A DNA stretch of 64,000 nt, from assembly GCF_014257025.1 (NCBI RefSeq), contig NZ_JACMSF010000008.1, positions 169,288 to 233,287 of the forward strand, read 5' to 3'. This document shows positions 1 to 9,340 of the stretch, in pieces (the stretch's first letter is position 1; the number at the start of each line of letters is the position of its first letter). Origin of the DNA: Streptomyces cupreus (GTDB lineage Bacteria; Actinomycetota; Actinomycetes; Streptomycetales; Streptomycetaceae). Under the pieces are notes generated by a model, which made no database searches, had not been told where the DNA came from, and worked only from the letters and a program-made list of their open reading frames with translations. A program made the translations under genes and the position numbers.

Positions 1-2
1 TG

Positions 3-647
3 CCGGAGTACAACGGCTCACTTTTGGCGTACCTGGACCCGAAGGCGGCGCAGAAGTCCGCCGACGAGGTGAACGCGACGGTGAAGACCAAGCTGGACAA
101 GAAGCTGACCCTGCTGGAGTCCTCGCCCGCCGAGGACAAGGACTCCGTCAGCATCAACGCGGCGACCGCCAAGAAGTACAGCCTCACCGGCGAGTCCACC
201 CTCGCGGACCTCAAGGACATCGCCCCCGAACTGGTCATCGGCGGTTCCCCGGAGTTCCAGACCCGGCAGCAGGGCCTGGTGGGCCTCAAGGACGTCTACG
301 GCCTGGAGTTCAAGTCCTTCAAGGCGCTCGACGCCGGCGGCCCGCTGACCCAGGCGGCGCTGACGAAGAACACCGTGCAGGCCGCGGACATCTTCACCAC
401 GGACCCGACGATCACCAAGGAGAAGTTCGTCGTTCTCCAGGACCCGGAGAACCTCTTCGGCTTCGCCAACGTGACCCCGCTGGTCTACAAGTCGGGCCTG
501 CCGCAGGAGGGCGTCGACGCCCTCAACGCGGTCTCCGCCAAGCTCGACACCAAGACCCTGCTCGACCTGGACTCCCAGGTCCAGCTGGAGAACAAGGACC
601 CGCTCGATGTCGCCAAGGCCTGGCTGGAGTCGGCGGGTCTGGGCTGA
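3..647 (+). CDS. Osmoprotectant (glycine betaine/choline) ABC transporter substrate-binding protein, 3' part
   Basis: The gene enters from the left edge, so its start, signal peptide and N-terminal lobe are missing; 214 codons are visible, ending at TGA 645-647. The visible part has the look of an OpuBC/ProX/OsmX-type type II periplasmic-binding protein: a LVIGGSPEFQTR strand followed by an ALTKNTVQAADIFTTDP segment and the GLPQEGVDALNAVSAKLDTKTL helix typical of the C-terminal lobe. Such proteins deliver glycine betaine or related solutes to a membrane ABC importer during osmotic stress. Its permease and ATPase partners would lie upstream, outside the window. Nothing follows it on this strand; the next gene is convergent and the two stops are 48 bp apart. 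The assignment to the osmoprotectant family is fairly secure; the exact substrate is inferred. Confidence 0.85.
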   Translation, partial: PEYNGSLLAYLDPKAAQKSADEVNATVKTKLDKKLTLLESSPAEDKDSVSINAATAKKYSLTGESTLADLKDIAPELVIGGSPEFQTRQQGLVGLKDVYGLEFKSFKALDAGGPLTQAALTKNTVQAADIFTTDPTITKEKFVVLQDPENLFGFANVTPLVYKSGLPQEGVDALNAVSAKLDTKTLLDLDSQVQLENKDPLDVAKAWLESAGLG

Positions 648-695
648 CGCCTCTTCCGGCGGGGCCGTGACACCCACGACCCCGCCGCGGGGCTC

Positions 696-2090
696 CTAGT
701 AGCCCACCTGGAACGTCGCGTCCTGCCGCTCGGTCGCCGTCGAGATCGGGTCGATGCGCAGGGCATAGCTGTAATGCCGTATGTAGCGCGTCGGGTTGTT
801 GTACGACCGGAACGACGACCAGGACGCGTCGGCGAGCCCCGCCGTACGGTAGAAGGTCGCGTCCCCGGCGAACGTGGACGTGCCGTCGTTCACGTCCAGT
901 TGGAGCGCGTAGTTGTAGTGCCGCAGATAGCGGGTCGGGTAGTTGACCGACTGGAAGGACACCCCGGAGGAGTCCGCGAGGCCCGGCACCAGCTTCCACT
1001 GGGAGTCGGGGAACGGGTCGAAGGGGTACTCGTCGATCCGGCCCACGAAACCGCTGTGCCGGACGTAACGGGCCGGGAAGTTGTACGACTTGAGCCGGTT
1101 CCAGGAGGGCGCGCCCCACTTCGCGAGCAGGTTGGTGTACTCGGTCGAGGTGATCGGGTGGATGCCGCAGTGCTTGGAGTTGAGGGGCTGCGTGTACAGC
1201 TTCTGGTCGACCGGCGTCCAGGTGCCGGACGCGAGGTCGGTCGTCTGCCAGGCGTAGAAGACGCCGTTCGGTGTGTAGGTGTCGCCCCACAGGTACCAGG
1301 TGTTGGACGTCAGTGACTTCACCACCGTCGGCGCCTCGGTGCCGCCGTGCGAGACCGGGGTGCTGAACGGGGTGAAGCTGCCCGGGGTCAGCGAGGTCGA
1401 CCGTGCTCCGACGAGGGTCTGGTTCCTCTTGTAGTAGAGGTAGTTGACGCCGTTCACACCGATGGTGAGGTTGCCGTCGATGATGTCGTAGCCGGGGTCG
1501 AAGAAGACCTGGGGGCTGGTCGTCGTCCGGAAGTCGGTCGTGTAGCTCACCATGATCACGTTGTGGCCGCTGCTGTTCACCGACGAGTAGAGAATGCCGT
1601 ACTGCCCGCGCCCGGCGTCCCAGTAGGCCTCCGGCGCCCAGCTGTGGGTGTTGGTCATGTCGTGCAGCTTCAGCAGCCGGTAGCCGGTGAAGGTCCGCAG
1701 GTCCACCGAGTCCCAGACATGGATGTGGACGCTGGTGCGGCTCCAGTCGGTGCCGCTCAGATCCGTCGCCAGGACCACGAAGGTGCCGTCCTGCTTGCGC
1801 AGCACGAACGGGTCGCGCAGTCCGCCGGCCCCCTGGGTCGGGGTGACCACGGGGGCGTTCTGGTTGAGCGGGGTCCAGCGCAGGCCGTCGGTGCTGACGG
1901 CGAGGTGCAGGCCGTAGTTGGCCTCCAGCATGGTGGTGGACTCGGTGAAGTAGGCCATGACGTACGCCGAGTCGGCGGCGTGCGCGGTTCCGCTGCCGAG
2001 CGTCAGCGCGCCGGTCGCGGCGAGCGGGGCGGTCGCCGCGAGGCGGAGGAGCGTTCTGCGGGACGGGTGCGGGTGCGGGTGGTCGGTCAT
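696..2090 (-). CDS. Secreted GH43-like glycoside hydrolase with C-terminal AbfB (CBM42) domain
   Basis: This is a 464-residue protein with a twin-arginine-type signal (SRRTLLRLAATAPLAATGAL, then an AHA cleavage region near residue 38). Residues about 40-320 contain LRDPFVLR and THSWAPEAYWD, the RDP and APE signatures of five-bladed beta-propeller GH43 enzymes. Residues about 330-464 hold three repeats of the type YPTRYLRHYNYALQLD and NPTRYIRHYSYALRID, the beta-trefoil AbfB domain that binds arabinofuranosyl side chains. The probable role is extracellular attack on arabinose-containing plant polysaccharide. GGAG lies 5 nt before the ATG on the minus strand. It is transcribed alone, away from the DUF6114 gene. 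The specific glycosidic bond cleaved cannot be told from sequence alone. Confidence 0.88.
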   Translation of the reverse strand: MTDHPHPHPSRRTLLRLAATAPLAATGALTLGSGTAHAADSAYVMAYFTESTTMLEANYGLHLAVSTDGLRWTPLNQNAPVVTPTQGAGGLRDPFVLRKQDGTFVVLATDLSGTDWSRTSVHIHVWDSVDLRTFTGYRLLKLHDMTNTHSWAPEAYWDAGRGQYGILYSSVNSSGHNVIMVSYTTDFRTTTSPQVFFDPGYDIIDGNLTIGVNGVNYLYYKRNQTLVGARSTSLTPGSFTPFSTPVSHGGTEAPTVVKSLTSNTWYLWGDTYTPNGVFYAWQTTDLASGTWTPVDQKLYTQPLNSKHCGIHPITSTEYTNLLAKWGAPSWNRLKSYNFPARYVRHSGFVGRIDEYPFDPFPDSQWKLVPGLADSSGVSFQSVNYPTRYLRHYNYALQLDVNDGTSTFAGDATFYRTAGLADASWSSFRSYNNPTRYIRHYSYALRIDPISTATERQDATFQVGY

Positions 2091-2255
2091 CTGGACTCCA
2101 GGGGGACGGCCGATGCGGGGCGACGCCAGTCGAGATATCGAACAGAGTTCGACAGGGCGATCAGAAGTTAGGGGTGTGGCGCGTGCGCGTCAATGAGATG
2201 GACGGCCTTGGCCGATTTCCGATCTGCTGCGGTGCCCCCGGTGGGGGAGCCCGGT

Positions 2256-2561
2256 TCAGGCGGGCTCCCCCACCTCCTGCTCCCTCGCCCGCCGCCGCTG
2301 CCGACGGCTCCGGCGCGGTTCCTGGTCGGGGAGCCAGCCGAAGGCGAGGCAACTCCCCACGGCGCCCAGGAGCAGACCGAGGAAGAAGCCGCTCATCAGC
2401 GTCGGCAGGAGATAGCCGGCCAGGCCCTGCATCCCGATGTGCAGGACGACTTTCAGTGACGCCTTCTCCGTGAACAGGATCTCCGCGCCGCCCAGGGCGA
2501 GCAGCAGTCCGCCCCAGAACGGCCGTTCGCCCCGCCAGCGACGAAAGCTCTCCCTCGACAT
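2256..2561 (-). CDS. DUF6114 family membrane protein
   Basis: This small protein of 101 residues starts ERPFWGGLLLALGGAEIL, followed by two further hydrophobic stretches (residues about 36-55 and 56-76) and an Arg-rich cytoplasmic tail (RRSRRQRRRAREQ). This matches the DUF6114 family, usually found directly downstream of a DUF6230 gene in streptomycetes. Its ATG overlaps the TGA of the DUF6230 remnant by one base (TGATG), showing that the pair was translationally coupled. Because the upstream partner is truncated here (see 2561-2877), it is unclear whether this gene is still translated efficiently. Function of the family is unknown. Confidence 0.75.
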   Translation of the reverse strand: MSRESFRRWRGERPFWGGLLLALGGAEILFTEKASLKVVLHIGMQGLAGYLLPTLMSGFFLGLLLGAVGSCLAFGWLPDQEPRRSRRQRRRAREQEVGEPA

Positions 2562-2877
2562 CAGCAACCCGAGTCGCTGAAGCGGAGCTTGAGGCCCGGC
2601 AGTTTGAACACGCCTGCGGTCGTGGCGTAGTTGGTCTGCCGCAGATTGGCGATGCGTACGGTGTCCGCCTGCTGGCTGAACACGCCCTTCGGGCCCTGTA
2701 CGCCGCCCTTGGTGAGGGTGCCGGCGTCGTTGCCGATCTCGATGTTGGAGAAGGCGGCGTCGCCGGACAACTCGGTGGAGTCCGTGGTCAGATCGCTCGC
2801 GGTGACCTTCTCCGCGCCGCTGCCCGCCGTGATCAGCAGATTGGTGCCCCCGAGGTCGACGCTCTGGCACAGCTGCC
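2561..2877 (-). pseudogene. 5'-truncated DUF6230 family gene
   Basis: On the minus strand the frame encodes only the C-terminal part of a DUF6230 protein, from QLCQSVDLGG through LSGDAAFSNIEIGNDAG, FSQQADTVRIANLRQTNYATTAG and the final LRFSDSGC. From memory, intact family members are about 200 residues with an N-terminal signal/anchor segment; here similarity stops at about 2875 and the frame runs on into unrelated sequence up to 2908 with no start codon preceded by a ribosome site. The break coincides with a fragment of a plus-strand gene (2878-2925). It is best read as the remnant of a rearrangement. The downstream DUF6114 gene overlaps its stop codon. Confidence 0.65.
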
Positions 2878-2925
2878 AAGTACGCCCCGGTGACCGACGG
2901 CGGCGCACTCGTCTACGTCAACTGA
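2878..2925 (+). pseudogene. C-terminal remnant of an unidentified plus-strand gene
   Basis: Directly at the point where the DUF6230 similarity ends, the plus strand reads KYAPVTDGGALVYVN followed by TGA (2923-2925). It has the codon bias of a genuine Streptomyces gene end, but no upstream body: further 5' the sequence belongs to the opposite-strand DUF6230 gene. I do not recognise the parent protein. It is only 15 codons, so chance cannot be ruled out; the main support is its exact placement at the truncation point. Confidence 0.4.
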
Positions 2926-2943
2926 CCGCCGTACAGGCCGAGT

Positions 2944-3756
2944 TCACCTGCGTCGAAGTCGTACGGCCAGGGCGGCGCCCCCGGTGAGCACCAGCACCGC
3001 GGCGGCGCCGCCCGCGAACATCGGGGCCGACGGGCCCGAGTCCGCTGTGGAGGCCACCGGTGTCGCATCCGCCGGTGAAGGCGTCGTACGGCGCCGCTCG
3101 ACCGGAGTCGGGGAGTTCTCCTTCGCCGGGAACTCCACGTCCGAGCACGAGTAGTAGGTATCCGGCGTACTGCTGTTCTGCCACACCGTGTACAGCACAT
3201 GCCGCCCCGTCCGGTCCGCCGGCAGGGTCGCCCGGATCCGGTACGCGCCGTCCGTCAGCGCCGGGTCCCGTACCTCGGCGAACGGCCGCTCCGGCAGATC
3301 GGACCAGGTGAGCGGCCGGGTCGGGTCGTAGCCGGGCTCGGTGAGGTAGAGGCGGAACGTGCCGGTGTGCGGGATCGTCGAGACGTATCGCATGGTCAGG
3401 GTGGCGCCCGGGTTCAGCCGGGTCGACGGCCAGTCGGTGCGGGCGAGGTCGAGGCCCCGGTACTCGGGCAGTCCGCCGCTGCACAGCTCTCCGTCGGGGA
3501 CGATTCGCCGGTCTCGGCCGTTCACGTTCGCGATGCGCAGGTTGTCCCAGGCCGTGAACGGTGTGCCGTTCGCGGCGACCGCAGCCCGGCAGGCCGCCGA
3601 CCGCGTGGCGCTGCCGCCCTCGGGGGAGCAGGCCATCACCCGGCTGACCGGATCCGTGGGCGCGCCGTGCGCGGCGGCCGGGGTCGCGGACCACAGCGCG
3701 AGCAGCACAGGGGCCGCCGCTGCCACGATCGCGCGCCGAGCGCGGGTCCGGGTCAT
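2944..3756 (-). CDS. Membrane-anchored AA10 lytic polysaccharide monooxygenase
   Basis: This is a 270-residue protein. A signal peptide ends at AAA, so His30 (HGAPTDP) becomes the N-terminal histidine of the mature protein, as required for the copper histidine brace of AA10 enzymes. The second copper ligand is probably His130 in STIPHTGTFRLYL. Conserved pairs of cysteines (about 43/56 and 92/203) fit disulfides. After residue 213 comes a Pro/Thr/Ser linker, then a hydrophobic segment (about 241-262) ending in RLRRR, so the enzyme is probably held on the cell surface rather than released. AA10 enzymes oxidatively cleave chitin or cellulose; substrate is not decided here. Upstream on the same strand is a perfect 7-bp hairpin (3782-3800). 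Confidence 0.87.
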   Translation of the reverse strand: MTRTRARRAIVAAAAPVLLALWSATPAAAHGAPTDPVSRVMACSPEGGSATRSAACRAAVAANGTPFTAWDNLRIANVNGRDRRIVPDGELCSGGLPEYRGLDLARTDWPSTRLNPGATLTMRYVSTIPHTGTFRLYLTEPGYDPTRPLTWSDLPERPFAEVRDPALTDGAYRIRATLPADRTGRHVLYTVWQNSSTPDTYYSCSDVEFPAKENSPTPVERRRTTPSPADATPVASTADSGPSAPMFAGGAAAVLVLTGGAALAVRLRRR

Positions 3757-4119
3757 GTGAAGGGTCTCCTCGGCCGGTGCGGGACGGACTGCTTCCGTCC
3801 AGTACGGGCCGGGGGCCCGGCGCGTTCAGCGGGGAGCGAGCCCTTGCAAAAGGGGACACAGGCGGTCAACCGGCCGACGGCGAGGGTTCGTTTCCGGCCG
3901 GATCGAGGGTTTCCCCTGTATCCCTATGACCTTTTGTTTGCCTATCGTTCCAGCACAGCCGCCCCATAGGTAACCCCGGACGGGTCGGCCCCCCACCGCG
4001 CCTGGCCGGCCACCGCGCACGCTTTTCGGTTTTCGGTTCACCCCCCATCGCTTCGAGGACGAAGCGCATCGACCGCCGCTCCGCGCTGCCCGGAGTACGG
4101 CCACGAAAGGCAAAAGCCC
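3757..4119. promoter_or_regulatory. Divergent intergenic region between the AA10 and subtilase genes
   Basis: This 363-bp stretch contains no convincing gene and must hold both divergent promoters. Visible structures are a perfect hairpin ggacgga-ctgct-tccgtcc (3782-3800) close to the monooxygenase start and another, cgcttcg-agga-cgaagcg (4049-4066), inside the probable leader of the subtilase mRNA. The central part (about 3900-3970) is unusually AT-rich for this genome and is the likeliest promoter core. I could not fix a single -35/-10 pair with confidence. Confidence 0.5.
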
Positions 4120-5913
<1,794 letters not shown>

Positions 5914-5932
5914 GCGAGCCTTCACCAGAGCG

Positions 5933-5973
5933 GACGGGTCGGCCGGTGCGGATGGGGCATCGGCCGGCCCGTC
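5933..5973. terminator. Bidirectional terminator hairpin
   Basis: Arms gacgggtcggccg (5933-5945) and cggccggcccgtc (5961-5973) pair over 13 positions with one G-T wobble around a 15-nt loop. It sits between the converging subtilase and NmrA-type genes, and its last bases reach the NmrA stop codon, so it can serve both. Confidence 0.75.
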
Positions 5974-5974
5974 G

Positions 5975-6838
5975 TCATGTCCCCTCGCCGTGGAACGCGG
6001 CCAGATGATCGAGCGCCCACCGCCGATAGCTCCCGGCGGACCGCCCCAGCAGCTCGGCGACGGTGGAGTCCACCTCCGACTTCGCCCCGGCCCGCCCCCG
6101 GGCCGCGCTCTGTGCGAGCGCCTCGGCGATCGGCGCCGGATAGCGTACGAGCAGCCGCCGCCGCGCCTCCTCTTCGGTCAACTCCTCGAACAGCAGCGGC
6201 CGTTCCAGCAGATCGCCGAGGATCTTCGTCTGCTCCACGGCGCTGATGGCCTCCGGACCGGTGAGCGGGTACGCCCGTCCGGCGTGCGCGTCGGGCTCCA
6301 GCAGCGTCAGCGCGGCCACGTCGGCGATGTCCCGGGGATCGATGGTGGCGTTCACCGCGCTCCCGCACGCCGCCCGTACGACACCCTCCGCGCGGATCGA
6401 GATGGCCCAGCCGAGCGTGTTGGACATGAACGCGCGCGGACGCAGCAGGGTCCACGACAGGCCCGAGTCACCGAGGAGCCGCTCGTTGTCGCGCTGCCAG
6501 GTCGTGATCAGGTCGGTGGCGTCGGGGTCGGTGACCGCGAGCGCGGACAGCTTCACGACATGCCGTACGCCGGACTCGAGCGCGGCTGCCAGGAAATGCT
6601 CGTCATGGGCCTGGGTCAGCGGATTCGCGGTGACCAGCAGGGCGGAGGTCACACCGGTCAGTGCTCGCCGTAGGCTCGACGCATCGTCGAAGTCACCGCC
6701 CACGACCTCGACTTGGGGTCCCGCAAGGTCCGCGGCACGGTCCGGGCGGCGGGTCAGCAGCCGAAGGGGAGTGGCACCGCGCAGACGGCGCGCGACCAGT
6801 CCGCCGACGGTGCCGGTCGCTCCGGTGAGCAGGATCAC
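5975..6838 (-). CDS. NmrA-type NAD(P)-binding reductase of the butyrolactone locus
   Basis: This protein of 287 residues starts at GTG 6838, which overlaps the stop codon of the receptor gene (GTGA, 4 bp). The N-terminus VILLTGATGTVGG is the Rossmann glycine motif of atypical short-chain dehydrogenases of the NmrA/HSCARG type; there is no canonical YxxxK catalytic pair visible, as in that subfamily. It is co-transcribed and translationally coupled with the scbR-like gene. Reductases in this position in other Streptomyces act on 6-keto or butenolide intermediates of the signal made by AfsA-family enzymes, so a role in finishing or modifying the signal is a reasonable inference. A sensor-type NmrA function is the alternative. 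Confidence 0.75.
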   Translation of the reverse strand: MILLTGATGTVGGLVARRLRGATPLRLLTRRPDRAADLAGPQVEVVGGDFDDASSLRRALTGVTSALLVTANPLTQAHDEHFLAAALESGVRHVVKLSALAVTDPDATDLITTWQRDNERLLGDSGLSWTLLRPRAFMSNTLGWAISIRAEGVVRAACGSAVNATIDPRDIADVAALTLLEPDAHAGRAYPLTGPEAISAVEQTKILGDLLERPLLFEELTEEEARRRLLVRYPAPIAEALAQSAARGRAGAKSEVDSTVAELLGRSAGSYRRWALDHLAAFHGEGT

Positions 6839-7503
6839 GGCTCGGCCCTCTGCATCAGCTCCTCGTCCTCTTCGAGCATGGCGAGGATCCGAGCGCCCCG
6901 GTCCGGCGCGGTGTCGAGCCGGCCCAGCAGCCCCGGCACCGCGATGCTCGGCAGGACATGCGCCCACAGCACCGAGAGCCGGTGCCCGAGATCCTCCCGC
7001 CCGGTGAGCGCCCGGGACATCAGCTGAATACCGGCGAAGGACCCGACCAGCAGCTCCACCGTCTCCCTCGGCACGACCGTGGGCAGCAACTCACCCTGCT
7101 TCTCGGCCTCTTCCAGCAACTCGACCACATGGTCCGCCCACTGCCGGAACGGTCCGGAGTGATCGACACCGGGCGGCGTGGCCTGGTCCACGGTCAGTCG
7201 CACACTGCCCTGCAACAGCGGGTTGCTCATCAGCCGCCGACCGTAGACGAAGCTCATGTCCACGATCTCCTGGAGCTTGCACGGATGCGGCGGCACCGCG
7301 CCGAACGGGACCTGCTCGTCCAGTACGGCCTGGGCGAGGGACTCCTTGGACGGGAAGTGGAAGTACAGGGCGCCCTTGGTGACTTCGGCCCGCTCCAGCA
7401 CCATGGAGATCGTCGTCGAGGCGTAGCCGTGCTCGTCGAACACCGCGCCCGCGGCTTCCAGGATCGCTCTGCGCGTCCTGATGGCGCGCTCCTGCTTCGC
7501 CAT
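6835..7503 (-). CDS. scbR: Gamma-butyrolactone receptor, TetR family (ScbR/ArpA type)
   Basis: The protein has 222 residues and begins MAKQERAIRTRRAIL, nearly the same as ScbR of S. coelicolor. Helix-turn-helix residues about 25-50 include VTKGALYFHFPSKESLA, the family hallmark. The ligand-binding part keeps VRLTVDQ, GPFRQW, GELLP, VGSFAGIQLMSRALT and HVLPSIAVPGLL, all typical of true butyrolactone receptors. It lies divergently from scbA with a candidate operator in the 176-bp gap, so it probably represses scbA, itself and the coupled reductase until the signal builds up. The symbol is by homology; orthologues carry many species-specific names. Confidence 0.9.
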   Translation of the reverse strand: MAKQERAIRTRRAILEAAGAVFDEHGYASTTISMVLERAEVTKGALYFHFPSKESLAQAVLDEQVPFGAVPPHPCKLQEIVDMSFVYGRRLMSNPLLQGSVRLTVDQATPPGVDHSGPFRQWADHVVELLEEAEKQGELLPTVVPRETVELLVGSFAGIQLMSRALTGREDLGHRLSVLWAHVLPSIAVPGLLGRLDTAPDRGARILAMLEEDEELMQRAEP

Positions 7504-7591
7504 AAGCGCCCCTTCGATGCGCCGAGTTGACCGGATGGCCCACAGTACGACGGCCCGGACGCGAGCCGATCCTGGTCACCCTGGTCTCATT

Positions 7592-7617
7592 GAAAACAAA
7601 CCGGTCGGCTCGTACTC
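7592..7617. promoter_or_regulatory. Candidate ScbR operator (autoregulatory element) between scbR and scbA
   Basis: The sequence aaaacaaaccggtcggctcg (7593-7612) contains a strong ARE half-site (aaacaaaccgg) followed by a weaker inverted half. It sits 63 bp before scbA and 89 bp before scbR, where ScbR-family operators are found in related loci. The assignment rests on the motif and position. Confidence 0.6.
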
Positions 7618-7679
7618 TAGCGCTCACGGCACGGGCACCTCGCCGTCTGTCACCATGTCGGGGGAGCCAGGGAGAGAGC

Positions 7680-8594
7680 ATGCCTGAATTGCCGCAACTC
7701 GCCGATTTCCCGAAAGTGTCCGAGGCCCTCACGGCCACCGTGCCCCGCCAGTTGGTGCACCGCGCGGCTGTCGCCGAGACCCTCCTCACCGGCTGGCACC
7801 GGATCGGAACCGACCGGTTCAGGGTAGTCGCGCAGTGGCCGCGAGCCCACCAGTTGCACGTGTCGAGCGACCGTACCGCATACGAGCCGCTGCTCGTCAC
7901 CGAAACCGTCCGCCAGGCCGGAACACTCCTCGCCCACACCGAGTACGACGTTCCCCTCGGCCACCGGTTCGTGCTCCAGGAGTTGCGCGTCAGCACCCGT
8001 CCCGAGCACCTCGCCGTGGGCTCCCTGCCCGCCGAACCGGCCATCGACGTCGAGATCTTCGACGTCCGCCACCGCGCGGGACGCGTGGCCGCGTTCAACC
8101 TCACCGCGGCCGTGACCATAGAGGACACGCAGGTCGCGAGCGCGTACTTCGCCGCATCCTGGACCAGCGAGTCCGTCTACCGCAGGCTGCGCGGCGGCCG
8201 TACGCCCGCCACCGTCACCGCGCTCGCCCCGCGGCCCGGACTGCCGCCCGCGGTGGTGGACCGCACGGTCCCCGCCGATGTCGTGCTGGCCCGGCCGGAG
8301 CGTCCAGGGCGCTGGCAGTTGCGAGTAGATACCGCGCATCCCGTTTTCTTTGACCATCCGCTCGACCATGTCCCCGGCATGCTGCTCCTGGAGGCGGCCG
8401 GCCAGGCCGCCCGGGCGGTGTTCGGCGGACGGTGTGTCCCGGTGTCGTTCCACGCGACCTTCGACCGTTACGCCGAACTGGACCGACCCACATGGATCGA
8501 GGCGGATCCCGGTCCCGACGGTCGGATCCAAGTCCTCGGCGTCCAAGGGGACTCGGCAGTCTTCGAATGCCGTGTGGGTACGGCCGCGCGGTGA
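7680..8594 (+). CDS. scbA: AfsA/ScbA-family gamma-butyrolactone synthase
   Basis: This protein of 304 residues starts at ATG 7680 behind agggagagag. It consists of two AfsA hot-dog repeats: the first around VHRAAVAETLLTGWHRIGTD and VLQELRVS, the second around HPVFFDHPLDHVPGMLLLEA. The VPGMLLLEAAGQAAR stretch in the second repeat and the matching YEPLLVTETVRQAGT in the first are the conserved family segments. AfsA enzymes condense a beta-ketoacyl chain from the fatty-acid route with dihydroxyacetone phosphate, the committed step to butyrolactone signals. It is divergent from its presumed repressor gene and followed, 67 bp later, by a second regulator. Confidence 0.92.
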   Translation: MPELPQLADFPKVSEALTATVPRQLVHRAAVAETLLTGWHRIGTDRFRVVAQWPRAHQLHVSSDRTAYEPLLVTETVRQAGTLLAHTEYDVPLGHRFVLQELRVSTRPEHLAVGSLPAEPAIDVEIFDVRHRAGRVAAFNLTAAVTIEDTQVASAYFAASWTSESVYRRLRGGRTPATVTALAPRPGLPPAVVDRTVPADVVLARPERPGRWQLRVDTAHPVFFDHPLDHVPGMLLLEAAGQAARAVFGGRCVPVSFHATFDRYAELDRPTWIEADPGPDGRIQVLGVQGDSAVFECRVGTAAR

Positions 8595-8613
8595 GTTATC
8601 GTGTCCGGGGAGT

Positions 8614-8643
8614 AAAAAACAAACGGCATGACCCGTTCTTTTC
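8614..8643. promoter_or_regulatory. Candidate autoregulatory element upstream of the second receptor-like gene
   Basis: aaaacaaacgg (8616-8626) and ccgttcttttc (8633-8643) form an imperfect palindrome around a 6-nt spacer, closely resembling ScbR/ArpA-type operators. It lies 18-48 bp before the ATG at 8662, overlapping where the promoter must be. It probably mediates repression by ScbR, by the product of the downstream gene, or both. Confidence 0.65.
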
Positions 8644-8661
8644 CCCAGGAGTGTCCAGGCG

Positions 8662-9309
8662 ATGCCGAGGCAGTTACGCGCTGAACAGACCCGCGCGACG
8701 ATCATCACCGCTGCCGCTGACCTGTTCGATCGTCGCGGCTACGAATCGACCAGTCTGAGCGACATCGTCCAGCACGCCCAAGTCACCAAGGGCGCCCTGT
8801 ACTTCCACTTCGCGGCGAAGGAGGACCTGGCGCACGCGATCATGGAGTTGCAGTCCCAGGCCTCCCGGAAGATCGCCGGGGAGATGGACGCCCGCGGCTA
8901 CTCCTCCCTGGAAGCGCTGATGCGCACCACCTTCGGCGTCACCCGGCTGTCGGTCGAGGGCCCGATACCCCGGGCCGGGCTCCGGCTGGCCACCGGGGGA
9001 GTGGCCGTGAAGGCGCCCCTGCGGCACCCCTTCACGGAGTGGCTGGACATCGCCTCCCGCAAACTCCTGGGCGCGGTCAAGGAGTCGGACGTCCATCCGG
9101 ACGTCGACGTGGACGCCGCGGCCCACTCCCTCGTCTGCTTCTTCGTCGGCACCCGGGTCGTCGGCCGCTCCATCGAACCGGTAGCCCGCCAGCCCCGCCG
9201 GGTCGCCGAGATGTGGCACCTCCTGATCCGCGGCATGGTCCCGGTGCCCCGCCGCCCCCGCTACCTCACCCTCGCCACCCAACTTGAGCGGGAGACCAGA
9301 GGCGGCTGA
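8662..9309 (+). CDS. ScbR2-like TetR regulator (butyrolactone receptor homologue) with a TTA codon
   Basis: The protein has 215 residues; MPRQLRAEQTRATI leads into a helix-turn-helix with VTKGALYFHFAAKEDLA, as in ScbR. The ligand part (GLRLATGG, HPFTEWLDIA, FVGTRVVGRSIE) diverges from the true receptor encoded at 6835-7503 and resembles the pseudo-receptors (ScbR2, JadR2, BarB type) that bind antibiotics or other ligands instead of the butyrolactone. Codon 5 is TTA (8674-8676), so translation should depend on the bldA tRNA. An operator-like palindrome precedes it. A DUF89 gene follows 31 bp later. Confidence 0.87.
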   Translation: MPRQLRAEQTRATIITAAADLFDRRGYESTSLSDIVQHAQVTKGALYFHFAAKEDLAHAIMELQSQASRKIAGEMDARGYSSLEALMRTTFGVTRLSVEGPIPRAGLRLATGGVAVKAPLRHPFTEWLDIASRKLLGAVKESDVHPDVDVDAAAHSLVCFFVGTRVVGRSIEPVARQPRRVAEMWHLLIRGMVPVPRRPRYLTLATQLERETRGG

Positions 9310-9340
9310 AACCGGCCCGTCGCGCGATACGGTCGGCCGC

